NCBI RefSeq assembly: GCF_032118995.1
Contig: NC_092669.1
Span: forward strand, 1,844,501 to 1,908,500
DNA length: 64,000 nt
Source: Asterias amurensis
Lineage: Eukaryota; Echinodermata; Asteroidea; Forcipulatida; Asteriidae
Direction of reading: 5' to 3'
Shown here: piece by piece, positions 21,136-49,200 of the stretch
Position numbering within the stretch: the first letter of the stretch is position 1
How the letters are laid out: the number at the start of each line of letters is the position of its first letter
Made by a program: the position numbers and the translations under genes
Notes under the pieces: generated by a model
Told to the model about the DNA's origin: nothing
Seen by the model: the letters and a program-made list of their open reading frames with translations, nothing else
Databases searched by the model: none

Positions 21136-24100
21136 ATGGAAAAACAACAAACACGAGCAGTGTTTGCACGTCAACCAGGTAAACAGTTTGTTGAATTTGA
21201 CACTCATTTTACTCTGAAAGGGAGCTTTTTAAAAGTTTAACTAAGCTATCTTTATTTTAAACCGGAACAGAAGAGCTCAAGAGGGCTTGCCGGTGTCGCA
21301 TGCAATTATGTCCTCTATGCAATACTGTCCGGAGGACAGTATTGCATATGCAATAATGTCCGCCGGACGGTTTTGCATATGCAATCGTGTCCGCCCGGAG
21401 GTTGCAAGGAAGCGGCTGCACAACTGTGTTTGACTTTTTGAGACACACACTATTTGGGGTGCCATCAAAATGATCAAACCTACAATTTATTTTTGTGTGG
21501 ATTTTTTCCTGCAATCTCATTTGGAGGGCAAAAGTGGGGTTTTTAGCTGGAGCTCGCCAAGTCCCCCCCCCCCCCCACGCCACGGAGAGGCCAACTTGTT
21601 GTAATGTAAGTGGTGAAGGCTAAGTAAGCTAAGATATTTCGGATGACTAAAACTCTTATTAATAAAAACAAGAAAAGGAAAGGTGTCTTTCGTGTTTTTT
21701 TTAGACTACAAATTACAATGTATTTCCTACATTTTCTGCCATATTTTTACTTAAAAAAAACATCAGCATTTTTCTTTAACATTGACTTTGGTCTTATTTT
21801 TCACTGGTAGCCCGCATCCTCCTGGTTGATTTCTCACCACCGTTCTCATCGGATACGAGGCACATCCTTCACAAGACACTGGAAGAACTCTTTGCGCTAG
21901 TTTGCAGCATGTCTGGGCCTTCTAGAGTTCCCTTCTTTGGGTTGTATGCACTCAGCTCACATGCAGAGGTGACGATAAACCTTTATCACGATGTGGCCAT
22001 CTTGATTTTACTCCATTGTAACCAAACTGAGGCTGGATGAAATAATAGTCTGGTGCCATAATTGCGCAATGAATGTTAGCATTCATTACTGTTATTGGAA
22101 ACAGGGAACATGATCAAGATGGTGACAGCATGATAAAGGGCCATATCAGAGTTGCAAACTCTCCCAGAGATCTGCAGAAAGTTCCCTGAAAATAAACCAA
22201 TCTTTCCATGTTCTGATGAACCTATTTTAAAATCTCCCCCTGAAGTTTTTGAAACTTATTGGTGGTGCTCTCTCGGTTCTTTTCTCTTTCACCATGCTCT
22301 AAGGGAATGGTAAGTCCTTATAAAACGCTTGATAAAAAGAGTCTCCAGACCTTTGGCTGGCCTCCATGAACTTCAAGATGATTCAGAAAATGCTCCCCCA
22401 AGCCAAGCCCTATTTTAAGTAGAAAACTGGACTTTCATTTCCATTTTCAAGACTCAAATTTTTCTAGTGTTTGCTTCTTTGTTGTCTAAGATGTTCATGG
22501 CAGGTCTGAAGAGACTCTCATCTTCATAATTTTCTATCCATCTTCTTATAGAATCTTCTGCCGCTGCAAAGCGTGAAAGGAAACTTCCAAAGGTTATACA
22601 ACGCTTTCCAGGAGTTGAAGTCTTTCCCAGTAGACGAGTTCATGATTCCCCCTACATCTCCGGACAATCTCGGCCAAGCTCTCCGGGAAGCCACGTCACA
22701 ATTCAAGAGACAGGCTCAGACTCTAAAACAGGTTTGTAGACAGATTGATAATAATCATAATAGACATTTATATATCGCTCTTACACAAGGTACCACAGCG
22801 CTTTACAAGAAACTAAACAATAAGCAAATAAATAATGGCACTGATAATGGGAAAACAGTCAAAGCAATCAATCATTGAACAGGAATAGCCTACTAAGCAT
22901 GAAATAACTGCTAAACACATTTGTATTCTTTGTTTCTATGTATCAGATGACAAGCTTTAATGCCCAGCTGGAGGTAACCATCATGACTTGTCGCTCAGCA
23001 GAAATTGTCGGTAAACAGATCAACTTGATCTTGCAGGACCTGGATCTTTCATCCCTCAGGGTATGACAAAAACATAGGGCCAAGTTTCATAGAGCTGCTT
23101 AAGCAGAAAATGTTGCTTAACATTTAGCTTCCAGAGCTAAGTTTTCATCTGAAACCATCTGAAAACTTGCTGACTAATAAGTTTTATACCCAGTACCAAT
23201 CCTCCAGAGCTAAGTTTCCATCTGAAAGCTCACTGATTACAAAATTTATACCAGTAACAATCCTCAAAAGCTAAGTTTCCATCTGAAAGCTCACTGATTC
23301 TAAAGTTCATACCAGTACCAATCCTCCAGAGCTAAGTTTCCATCTGAAAGCTCAATTAAAAAGTTCATACCAGTACCAATCCTCCAGAGCTATAGCATTA
23401 ATAGACCCAATAATCACCATCTCTTATTTCTATTGCGACAATCAAAAAAAGCGCATGTACCAGTACTAGGTTAGATTATTTATTGAAAACAAAATTACTC
23501 AGCTGAGGTCTCGAATCAGTTTAAATATTTTAGTGAGAAATTACTTCTTTCTCAAAAACTATGTTACTTCAGAGGTAGCCAATTCACACAAGGTTGTATA
23601 CTATCAACAGCTCTCCATTGCTTGTTACCAAGTAAGTTTTTATGCTAACAATTATTTTGAGTAATTACCAATAGTGTCCAGTGCCTTTAAGATAACTTTT
23701 AAGTTTTAATCCCTTTTAATTTTCTTGTTTAAATCAAAGCGCATACAAGTGGTAGCCATACAGGTTTCCTCGAGCGCCATGATGGATGTGGACAGCACCC
23801 CAGTGACTGATGACAGCGTCACTTCACCCTCGGTGAAATCAGAGGACAGCAAATCCCCAGGGACTCGATCCCCAGGGAGTGACCCCCTGGCATTAGGAGC
23901 TGTAGAGACAATCTCTTTAGAACAAGGTATTGTTTCAGTAAGACTATTTTGGGGTGAAAAGCGGACTTAAGTCGCCAAAGATAACTTGCACAAAAACACT
24001 CCAGCCACAGAACAACTTTAGGCCATTTGTTTAAAAGCAGTAGTTTTGTCCGTGTTCACCCTTTGTACCCAAGCCTACCAACATTGGAAAGAGAAAGATA

Positions 24101-27100
24101 TTTCCAATGGTATCGTCACATCGGCATGGGAGCTGATCATGGGAGCATACAACCCAAAAGAAGGGAACTCTAGACGGCCCACCAGCGCAAACAGTTCCTC
24201 AAATGGTAGTAAAAAAATAGATCAGAAACCATTTATACTTGAACTGCTGTATCAAATTTGCATTCGTCCTCAGAAAGAAGGAGCAGAAGGAGAGGTAGAG
24301 GGATCACAAAGCGATGCAACATTTTTAATTAAAATATAAAGCAATAAACTTTTCAAACATTTTGTAAAGATATGGTAAATTTATTTTCTTTTGGAAGGGT
24401 CCGCAATTTTAACAACGGTGTGAAGTATTGTGTTGGACTGGTCTAGCATGAAACTGAAGTCCTTTTATTACCCTACAGTCACGTTAGATGTGGGTTCGAA
24501 TCCTGGTGAGTGATTGTTTTGTTTTTTTCATCTAGATGAAATCAACATTCAAGACTTCTTCCAAGGATGGCTTCATGATTTCGGAACCGACAGAGAACAT
24601 CTCCACCTAAGACTACCACCAACAGGTATTTAAAGTCCAAAGGGCTTGAATCTGGGGTAAATTACAATCCACAAGACCGCAGGGCTTATAGCTAGAAATG
24701 TTTAGCGGACCAGAGTTTATTTCACAAGAACAGAATCTTCATGAGAAAGAACTCACTACAAATTTTATCTTGTAATTTTTTTTATTTTTTTTATCAAGCA
24801 CTGAAAGAAGATCTATCTCATTTTTCTTTAGGTTAGTATTTTGATAGTCAACGAAATTGTAAAAAAAAAAAAACTCAAAGTCAACATTTGAACATAATTT
24901 CTGTCTGTTAAAAATGTCTTCTCACTTGGTGTATCTCAACATATGCATAAAATAACAAACCTGTGAAAATTTGGTCTCAATTGGTTGTGGAAAGCGCGAC
25001 AGAATAATGAAAATAAAATTACCCTTGTCACACGATTGTGTGCTTTCAGATGCTTTAAGACTTCAGCTGAGGTCTTGAATCAATGAATTCAAATATTTTA
25101 CTGGGAAATTACTTCATTCTCAAAAACCATGTTACTTCAGAGGGAGTTTCTCACAATACTATCAACAGCTCTCCCTTGATCGTTAACAAGTAAGTTTGTA
25201 TACTAACAATTATTTTGAGTAATTACCATTAGTGTCCAGTGCCTTCAAAGATCTAACACAGTGACTATTATTCAATTTAAAACACAGGATTTAGGGTTGA
25301 TTTATGAACTCATAGATAAACTCAACTCACCTTTTCTTCTCTTGCAGTTGTCGGAGGGGAAAGTTTGACACTGAAATGTGACATTCAGGAGAGATTCCTC
25401 AACCCAGCGCTATTTCCTTTCCAAGCGCAATTCGTAAGTTTCTCAAAATTGAAATAAATTTTTGATTTTAATAAGATTTTTATACAAAGCTACATTTAAA
25501 AAGTAGCATACAATTAATTGTTTTATACATATCAATTATAAAAGCTTAAATGACAGGCAAATGCGATTACTTATGGCATGAAGTCCGGGGTCCGCTGAAG
25601 GAAAGCAAATGGTTATAGACCTTTCCCAGCCTACAGAGTATGAGCACTAGGCTCGCCGCCACTCGGAGCTTGCCGCTTGCCCAACCATCCTCTGTGAGCC
25701 CACAAGGCAAGACCTCTGGTGGGAAAAGTTGTCTCTCCTTCCTAGATGAAATGAGACACCGGCTTGGCCAGCGCTGAGGAACTACGCTCCTGCATGCTGG
25801 ATCGGAACATCTGGAGAGAAATCACGGGGCAGGCTCGAGCTTCCACATGGCGCTCGACTTGATGATGAGATAAGCATGGTTCAAATCCAACCTGGTAACC
25901 AAGTTCTTGGGCTTTCCTCCCATATCTAACTTTGAACATTTCTTCAAAAAAATGTTTGTGTTAACTTGCTTTTCGGGATTTGGTTTTATTATTAGCAGCC
26001 TTAAACAAAACTATCTAATGTTGTTTATTTGTTTGTTTTACAAAGGATGTTCACTCCAGTGTCTTCCCTGGTAAACAGCCAACCAACCAACCAGCGACTA
26101 GTAAAAACAGCTCCTCAACGGTACCCATCATTACTCTTAGTGCCGTAGAGATGGCCAAGGTGACTGGCATATGCGATTCTATAGTAAGTGAAAAGTGGGT
26201 TCGAATCCCCACATGGCCGCTGATTGTCGAAATTTCAGCCTTCAGCTGCACTTCAAGGTTTTCTCGATGTTTAGTTCCCCGTTTCCCATAACATTATGGA
26301 TGCGTTCGTTTAGCTTCCCCCTGGGTCGACCCCGGAGTGCTCACTCGGTTGAGCCCCTGACAAGAGCTAATCGAACGATCACACTCGCCCTCTTGTGGTG
26401 ACGGCATCAGGTCACCCCCAAGTGACCCACTCCACAAGCAGGGCACCGGGGGCTGACCCGGGTGAGCCCCATCAAAGCTATTCGAACGTACCGGGGCAGA
26501 CCGGGGTCGACCCAGGGAAGCTAAACGAACGCACCCATATAGGCTTGTTTTGTGTGACAAAGGAGCCAGTTTATTTTGTTTTCACCCCCAATTCGGTTAC
26601 AATTCCGGGATGTCAGAATAGGAAAACAAACCTGAACTATGAGCGCATAAAGCATGAAAAAAATGCGAGCGCGAAAGCTTGCGGGTACAAAGTCTGATTG
26701 CCCTAAATTTATCTTTGGTTTTTAAAGCCCTACTCTGCAATCCTGGGTTTTCCGTATGATTTTATCTTCATTTTCTTGTGAATATGATCGAAGTCGTTAC
26801 AAATATTAATGAAAAAATCAAACAAGTGATTTAAAAAAAAAAATCACAATCCCTGAATAATGAATTGGTCGAGGATGGATTAGAACCAGTCAAATAAAAA
26901 AAATAAAAATTATTGAAAAAAATAATTCCAGGTTTTTGGAACTCCACTCCTGGTTAGGCCGACATCGTGTTGGAAGCTGGATTGGGACGAACTGGAATCG
27001 AACCAGCAGCATTTCCAAGCTTTGTGTCATGTACTCCATGAAAAGGTAAGGCCGGGTCCGAATTGGTGGCTACGGCTACCGCTACGGCTACGGCTGGATC

Positions 27101-28855
27101 ACCGCATCATCATGCATTGAAGTATAGGACGCCCTTAGCAACACCCCTGGCAACGGTTGTAGCCGCAGCCGTAGCCACCAACTCGGACACGGCCTATGTT
27201 TCATAATATTGAGGTTAGGTGGGGTGATAGTGTAAATATTTGAAATTGAAAATTTTTTGAGAAAAAGGCCAATCTCGTCATGTTTAAGAATTAGTAAGTG
27301 CTCGAAAATGCTCCCTGAAAAAAATGCAGTGTTTCAGTTTTTTGTCCGACATCAGGGCTTGTGTAAAGCGGTGTGACAGTATGGGGGTTAACTAATATCA
27401 TGTAGCAAGCTTATATAGAGGATTGTAAACAAACACGTCCTCTTTTATTCACGCTTACCGCAGAATGTAGCACTGATCGCAAGGCTAGATCACGACCAAT
27501 CGAACGCCTCAGGCTACCAAGCCCCAAGACCCTTCGGTCACTTCCTCCTCTTGCCTTCTCCAACCCTCTCCCTACTCCTCAAGCCGATAGCTGGGAGGGA
27601 ACTGATGCTCCCAACGGACTGCAGCCGTCGAGAGGGACTGCCGATCTCTGACTACGTCCAGAATGTTACTGCTCATCTGACCAAGGTATGGGGGGCACGG
27701 TTTGCTTGGGCGTAAAGCGCTCGCCTCTCACCAAGGTGACCCTGGTTCGATACCCGGCCTGGGCCATATGTGTGAGTTGAATTGTGCATTGGTTCTCTGC
27801 TGTGTCACAAGGGTTTTCCAGACCATCCGGAATAAGGGACCAGACTGTTTTTAAAATGGGAGGTTAAAGGCGTTCACATTTTTTTATAACTCATTATGGG
27901 AAAGCTCAATTTAAGGAGTTGCCAAGTTTGGCCACAAGAACTCTGAAAGTATGCAACGAGTAGACAACATTTTGTAACTGGTAACCGGTACTTATTTTGC
28001 TTATAATAGAAACTTGCTAAGCAGTGTCTTTCCACTTCATGAAACTACCCTGGTTTTGTTAGATAATACATTTCAATACAATTTGGTTTTTAATCATACA
28101 CCAACCTCATCATGGTCAGTGTTGTGAGTTCGAATCCCACCCGAGTGATTTGCCTCTGGATTTTCTCCACGGAACTCAAGAAAGTACCGAGTATACAGTG
28201 CTCAATACACAATTTAAGTTGAAGTTCTGAATAAACTTTGCGGTCTCGATGGTAAATTTAAATTTGTTCGTCTTGCAGCTCAATACATCTGATCTCTTCA
28301 ACCCACTCATGTTCAAGTCGCATCTTCATAAGAGCATTATGGGAACACTTATCAGGAGCACGAGTACCGCACGACAGCTCAAACGAAAAGGTCCTGAAAC
28401 GACTGCGGTAAGTATAAAGAAAAATCTACTAAATTAGAATCAGGACAACTTGTCAGTTAATCTTTTTTTCAGGCTTTCTTAAAAGAAAAATTCATATCAC
28501 TTTTCACAGGTTAGGTTTTCTGCAGTACATTCAAATCTTGAGAAGTCGTTGACAAAATGAAAAGTGCATTATCACTAAGAAAAATTTAAATACAAAATTT
28601 AAATTTTTCACAATACAAAGTTGAGAATTGAAAGTCATCTTTGTTAAATCAAGACCAAATTCATAGAAAAACTGCAGGATAATTTTTTGTTTTTGTATTT
28701 TGTAGCAAAGAACGCAAGCTACGAGAGGCCGTCCATCTGGCCAATATTCAAGCACTCGGGGGGCCTCATCACGTGGCAGACCCCCTAGCACACAGAGATA
28801 CCACCAACCACTTCAAATGGAAGGGAATCCTTACTACAACCACCACACAGAGTAG
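21136..28855 (+). CDS. M1AP: M1AP, meiosis 1 associated protein
   Basis: Orthologue of a germline protein needed for meiosis I and spermatogenesis in mammals; its biochemical role is not established. Twelve exons: 21136-21178, 21811-21968, 22552-22731, 22947-23060, 23740-23926, 24536-24625, 25348-25433, 26046-26183, 26932-27045, 27464-27685, 28279-28407, 28706-28855. They total 1611 nt, or 536 aa (human about 530). Matching blocks in order: RILLVDFSPPF, SMSGPSRVPFFGLY, VKGNFQRLYNAFQELK, ITIMT-like VTIMTCRSAE, FFQGWLHDFGTDREHLHLRL, LKCDIQERFLNPALF, PLLVRPTSCWKLDWDELESN, QQHFQALCHVL, GHFLLLPSPTLSLLLKPI, GRELMLP and LFNPLMFKSHLHKSI. The C-terminus is Arg, Gly and Ser rich with RGRP repeats. All joins keep frame with GT/AG sites. 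Ku70 is head to head and DDB1 converges from the right. Confidence 0.93.
21296..21408. promoter_or_regulatory. Cluster of POU-like palindromes in M1AP intron 1
   Basis: Three linked palindromic units: ATGCAATACTGTCCGG with its complement, then GCATATGCAATAATGTCC, then GCATATGCAATCGTGTCC. TTGCATATGCAA-type cores occur twice and ATGCAAT or its complement about six times. The core resembles the dimeric POU site known as MORE. It lies about 0.2 kb inside intron 1. It could equally be a small palindromic repeat. Confidence 0.35.
22741..22900 (+). mobile_element. SINE-like repeat, AGCGCTTTACAAG type
   Basis: ATATATCGCTCTTACACAAG, ACAGCGCTTTACAAGAAA, AATAAGCAAATAAATAATGG and AATCAATCATTGAACAGGAA recur at 31205-31278 and 31690-31775. 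It begins 10 bp after M1AP exon 3. Confidence 0.5.
23078..23120. mobile_element. Fragment of GGGCCAATTTCAT palindromic MITE
   Basis: GGGCCAAGTTTCATAGAGCT followed by GCTTAAGCAGAAAATGTTGC matches the end of the elements at 5748 and 57121. Confidence 0.5.
23125..23395 (+). repeat. Minisatellite, about 70-bp unit, nearly four copies
   Basis: Unit: CCAGAGCTAAGTTTCCATCT, then GAAAGCTCACTGATT, then a spacer, then ATACCAGTACCAATCCT. The same unit occurs twice at 56560-56700. It lies in M1AP intron 4. Confidence 0.75.
23497..23690 (+). mobile_element. MITE family A, right half
   Basis: From CAGCTGAGGTCTCGAATCAG at the central hairpin to GTGTCCAGTGCCTTTAA. The left half is missing. M1AP intron 4, 49 bp before exon 5. 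Confidence 0.7.
24917..25249 (+). mobile_element. MITE family A, left-truncated
   Basis: From GTCTTCTCACTTGGTGTATC to GTGTCCAGTGCCTTCAA. The final TTAA is changed to TCAA. M1AP intron 6. Confidence 0.7.
25585..25930 (+). mobile_element. Possible LINE 3' remnant
   Basis: A short frame AEELRSCMLDRNIWREITGQ followed by ARAST and stops resembles the extreme C-terminus of some non-LTR retrotransposons (DRxxWRxI). Only this tail is recognisable; it could be another repeat. M1AP intron 7. Confidence 0.3.
26296..26538. mobile_element. GC-rich palindromic element, copy 1
   Basis: Ends ATGGATGCGTTCGTTTAGCT and AGCTAAACGAACGCACCCAT are inverted repeats, and the inner GGGTCGACCCCGG and GTGACCC words are also mirrored. 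It is 243 bp. Copy 2 is at 30083-30335. M1AP intron 8. Confidence 0.75.
27050..27194. mobile_element. GC-rich palindromic MITE touching the M1AP exon 9 donor
   Basis: Ends GGCCGGGTCCGAATTGGTGG and CCACCAACTCGGACACGGCC are inverted repeats; the interior has GGCTACGGCTACGGCTGG. It is 145 bp. It starts at intron position +5 of M1AP exon 9. Related copies are at 30814-30950 and 43312-43350. Confidence 0.75.
27687..27850 (+). mobile_element. tRNA-derived SINE
   Basis: An A-box-like TTGGGCGTAAAGCGCTCGCC and a B-box GGTTCGATACCCGG, 30 bp apart, then a body with GGGTTTTCCAGACCATCCGG. It begins directly after M1AP exon 10. It is a different head from the SINE at 12178. Confidence 0.55.
28100..28205 (+). 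mobile_element. SINE fragment with B-box
   Basis: GTTGTGAGTTCGAATCCCAC (B-box) followed by GTGATTTGCCTCTGGATTTT and AGTACCGAGTATACAGTGCT. The same tail occurs at 45098-45172. M1AP intron 10. Confidence 0.45.
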
Positions 28856-29434
28856 AAGATTAAAGTTTCAGGAAACTGGGCGGTCCAGCTTAGAAAAACT
28901 CCCTAAGTTGGCGAAGATTTATTGCATTATCATCAAGTGGTTTGAACATTGAGAGGGTTGAAGTTGGGAAAATTTTCAGGAAACTGGGTGGTCCAGTTTG
29001 GAAACAACTCCCTAAGTTAGCAAAGATTCATTGCGCTAATACTTTGCTTTTAAGGATGACAGGAAAAGTTGAACAAAACAACTACGTGGCAAAAGATTCA
29101 AACCTGCATTTTTTATTAGATTTTAAATTATTTGTTGTTAACATTGAAGAAGAAAAGAAAGAAGGAAAACAAATATTAGGTTTAAGAGGACATGTATAAA
29201 AACTAACAAATCACAGAATCATTATTTACATACGAAGCTGCTGATATCTAACAGCAACAGACAGAAGAACAACTTCTAAAACGAGTAAGATTTTTAAATG
29301 AGAGCCGTTCACAAAAGATATGTGATTGATGGTTAAGTTTTGGTTGTTATAAATAGTTTAACGGTTCATGTTGCATGTTTTGATGTCTGAGTGTTAGTTG
29401 TATACCTTTTTAAAACATTATTCATAAATACCTC

Positions 29435-29610
29435 GGACAGTTTCGCTATTCCTATTGGTGGAGAGCGGGTCACGTGGGTGTATATAAACCTTTGTTTATG
29501 ACCGGTAAAAAGTGTTAATTCATGGGCGTGACACGCGACCTTGCACCTGTTCTTAAGAACAATAAGACAATTTCTTCATTCCTATTGGTCGAGAGCAACG
29601 GCTGAAACAG
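29435..29610 (+). repeat. Two promoter-like repeat units
   Basis: TCCTATTGGTGGAGAGCGGG followed by TCACGTGGGTGTATATAAAC at 29450, and a second TCCTATTGGTCGAGAGCAAC at 29579. Same sequence as minus strand 17520-17640. It carries an inverted CCAAT box, a CACGTG E-box and a TATA-like TATATAAA. No gene start was found beside it. Confidence 0.5.
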
Positions 29611-29816
29611 TTGTGTCACATCACGCGATATGCGTGACGCCCACATCATTCCCTTATAAGGAAGGTTGTTTACCCAAGGGCGGCGGAGGGCTTTACCATT
29701 TCATAGCTGGAGGGGTGTTGTGTTAAAAGAAATGTTTAACAATTATAATTTTTGCATTTATTTTACTTTTTGACCAAAAAGGGATGATGTTTTTGACCGA
29801 AAAGGTATTTATGAAC

Positions 29817-29980
29817 GGGAATCAAAGTGTGTTGAATCGATTTTCGACTAGTGGTTTAAACCCGCCAAGGCCTGGTTCTTGATAATTTAACTCGACTTCG
29901 TCTCGGTAAAACAATCAAGAACCAGGCCTCGTTTGGATTAAACCACAAGTTGAAAACCTCTTCACCACACATTGATTCCC
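29817..29980. mobile_element. Fold-back element, 164 bp
   Basis: GGGAATCAAAGTGTGTTGAA and TTGATTCCC ends are inverted; the inner GGCCTGGTTCTTGAT and ATCAAGAACCAGGCC arms are exact. A loop with CTCGACTTCGTCTCGG is at the centre. Confidence 0.7.
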
Positions 29981-30082
29981 TTAAGAGACCATAACTTTGT
30001 TGGTGTTAACTGCTATATTACTATAATAATAAACTGTTAAGGAAACCCAATGAAGAAACATTGATATTTTCTGAGTTTATAC

Positions 30083-30335
30083 TGGGTGCGTCGATACGTT
30101 CCCTGGGTCGACCCCCGGTGCTCACTCGGGTGAGCCCCTGACGAGAGCTAATGAAACGATTACACTTGCCCTCTCGTGGTGACGTCATGCACCTCGGGTC
30201 ACCCCCCAAGTGACCCACTCCACAAGCTGGGCACTGGGGGCTGACCTGGGTGAGCCCATGGAATGACGTCAAAGCTATTCGAATGCACCGGGGGAACACC
30301 AGGGTCGACCCAGGGAAGCTAAACGAATGCACCCA
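30083..30335. mobile_element. GC-rich palindromic element, copy 2
   Basis: TGGGTGCGTCGATACGTTCC and AAGCTAAACGAATGCACCCA ends with the same interior as 26296-26538. It is 253 bp. Confidence 0.75.
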
Positions 30336-30813
30336 ATGTAAAGCTCAAATTGGGGGAAATGTCCACAAGACTGCAGGGATTGTAGCTCATAATATTTACT
30401 GGACCAGAATTTATTCTACAAGACGAGAATCAAAATTAGTTGAAGAACCGGCATGCACTTGTGTAAAATTTGACTACAAATCACCCATTTCATCGCTCAG
30501 AAGCATTTCTTAAGATAGTTCACAAAGTTGGAAAAAAAAAAAAAAAAAAAACTCAGGGTCAATGACAGAATTTTCACAAAAATTAAAGTTATGGACGAGA
30601 TAAGCGTTATATACAATTTGTACAACAACATATTACTTTACCTCAAAAGGGCTCTTCCGTAATCCCATCTGGGCCCAAGAAATGATAAAAATATCATTGA
30701 AGGCAAAAGCAAAACAGTCTGAGCCTAATAACGTGTTTAGAAAACCACTGTAATCACATAGAAGTGTATAGGATACCAGACTTAACAGCCACTGCATTTA
30801 TAACAAAGCAAGA

Positions 30814-30950
30814 CTGTATCCCATTTGGTGGCTGCGGCTGTTGCTAAGTGTGTCGCTATGGTCAGCCTATGCTTCAATGCACGTTGACTTAGTATTCCAG
30901 CCGGAGCTGTCGCATAAGCCATAGCCGCTAATTTGGACACTGCTAAACCT
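30814..30950. mobile_element. Diverged copy of the 27050 palindromic MITE
   Basis: TTGGTGGCTGCGGCTGTTGC and GCCATAGCCGCTAATTTGGA are inverted and match the 27050-27194 element. It lies about 30 bp beyond the DDB1 stop, probably in the 3' UTR. Confidence 0.6.
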
Positions 30951-30980
30951 AATTGAGCTTATCTTTGATTTTAAGGAACA

Positions 30981-48296
<17,316 letters not shown>

Positions 48297-48470
48297 TTCG
48301 GTGAAAATATATAGCTCAGGTTTTACCCAAACTGCAAGTTTCAGAGACGTGCAGAAGCAAAATTTCTCCGATGCGATAAAGATCTTTAAACGGAAGCTGG
48401 GTGTCAAAGTTCACACATGTATATCGTTTCATTAGAAGGCGCGCCAAAAAATAAAATAAAGTTCATAGGT
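48297..48470 (-). promoter_or_regulatory. DDB1 5' UTR and proximal promoter
   Basis: Upstream of the start codon. A minus-strand TTTGGCGCGCC (48448-48438) fits an E2F site. The transcription start is not determined. Confidence 0.45.
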
Positions 48471-48810
48471 GGGGTGAGCCACCAAGCGGCGAAAGTTCAA
48501 CAACCGACTTAGATTTATTTGTTTCTGTTATCACGGTTTTTGAAGCAAAATAAAACAACAGAATACGTTTTTACGATAGTTTTCCTCAATACTCTTTACA
48601 TTGTAACATAAACTTTCCTTCAAAATGGAGATTGGATAACTTTCCTAATGGCGCCACCACTTTTTCACTCATGTTTACAAAAAGGGATATCTCAATGATG
48701 TAAACTATAGATACTATAACATTTCATGGCGCCATACCATACGGAAACTTTTTCTATATATTTTGTGTGCAAGGAGTGCCTTGGTAATTTTGGCAAGACA
48801 ACTCTCCAGG

Positions 48811-48979
48811 GGTGGATTTCACAAAGGTAGTCCTAACTTAGGACTAGTCCTAAGCAATGCTAAGAGATAGGACTGGTCCCAAGTTAGGACCAGTAACTCA
48901 TCCTAACTTAGGACTGGTCCTATCTCTTAGCATTGCTTAGGACTAGTCCTAAGTTAGGACTACCTTTGTGAAATCCACC
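48811..48979. mobile_element. Fold-back element, 169 bp, with 5-bp duplication
   Basis: Arms of about 78 bp are near-exact complements: GGTGGATTTCACAAAGGTAG, TCCTAACTTAGGACTAGTCC, TAAGCAATGCTAAGAGATAG. Flanked by CCAGG at 48806 and 48980. Words such as CTTAGGACTAGTCCTAAG are themselves palindromes. A degraded relative lies at 56365-56515. Confidence 0.8.
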
Positions 48980-49129
48980 CCAGGATTCACCCAGGTCGGT
49001 TTAGAATATCCACCGGAGATAGTCGGTCCTCCGAGGCCCTCATGGGAAATTGAGGAGGAGGAGGATTCAAAAGACGGCACTTTCACAAGAAGTTTGTACC
49101 ACAGTTTGCCATAATACGGGGGGCACACA

Positions 49130-49200
49130 CACACACTGAATCCCGGGGGGGGGGGGGGGGGACGACGACACACACATTGAATCCCGTGGGGGGGGGGGCA
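49130..49200 (+). repeat. CA repeats with two long G tracts
   Basis: CACACACACACTGAATCCC followed by 17 G (49145-49161), then CACACACATTGAATCCCGT followed by 11 G: a tandem duplication of a CA/G-tract unit. Confidence 0.75.

Larger units (their letters stand above)
28856..30980. other. Intergenic region between convergent M1AP and DDB1
   Basis: No coding exon was seen. It holds the M1AP 3' UTR (an ATTAAA lies a few bases after the stop), a short direct duplication of CAGGAAACTGGGCGGTCCAG near 28869 and 28977, and the promoter-like repeats, fold-back and GC-rich elements listed. Confidence 0.5.
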
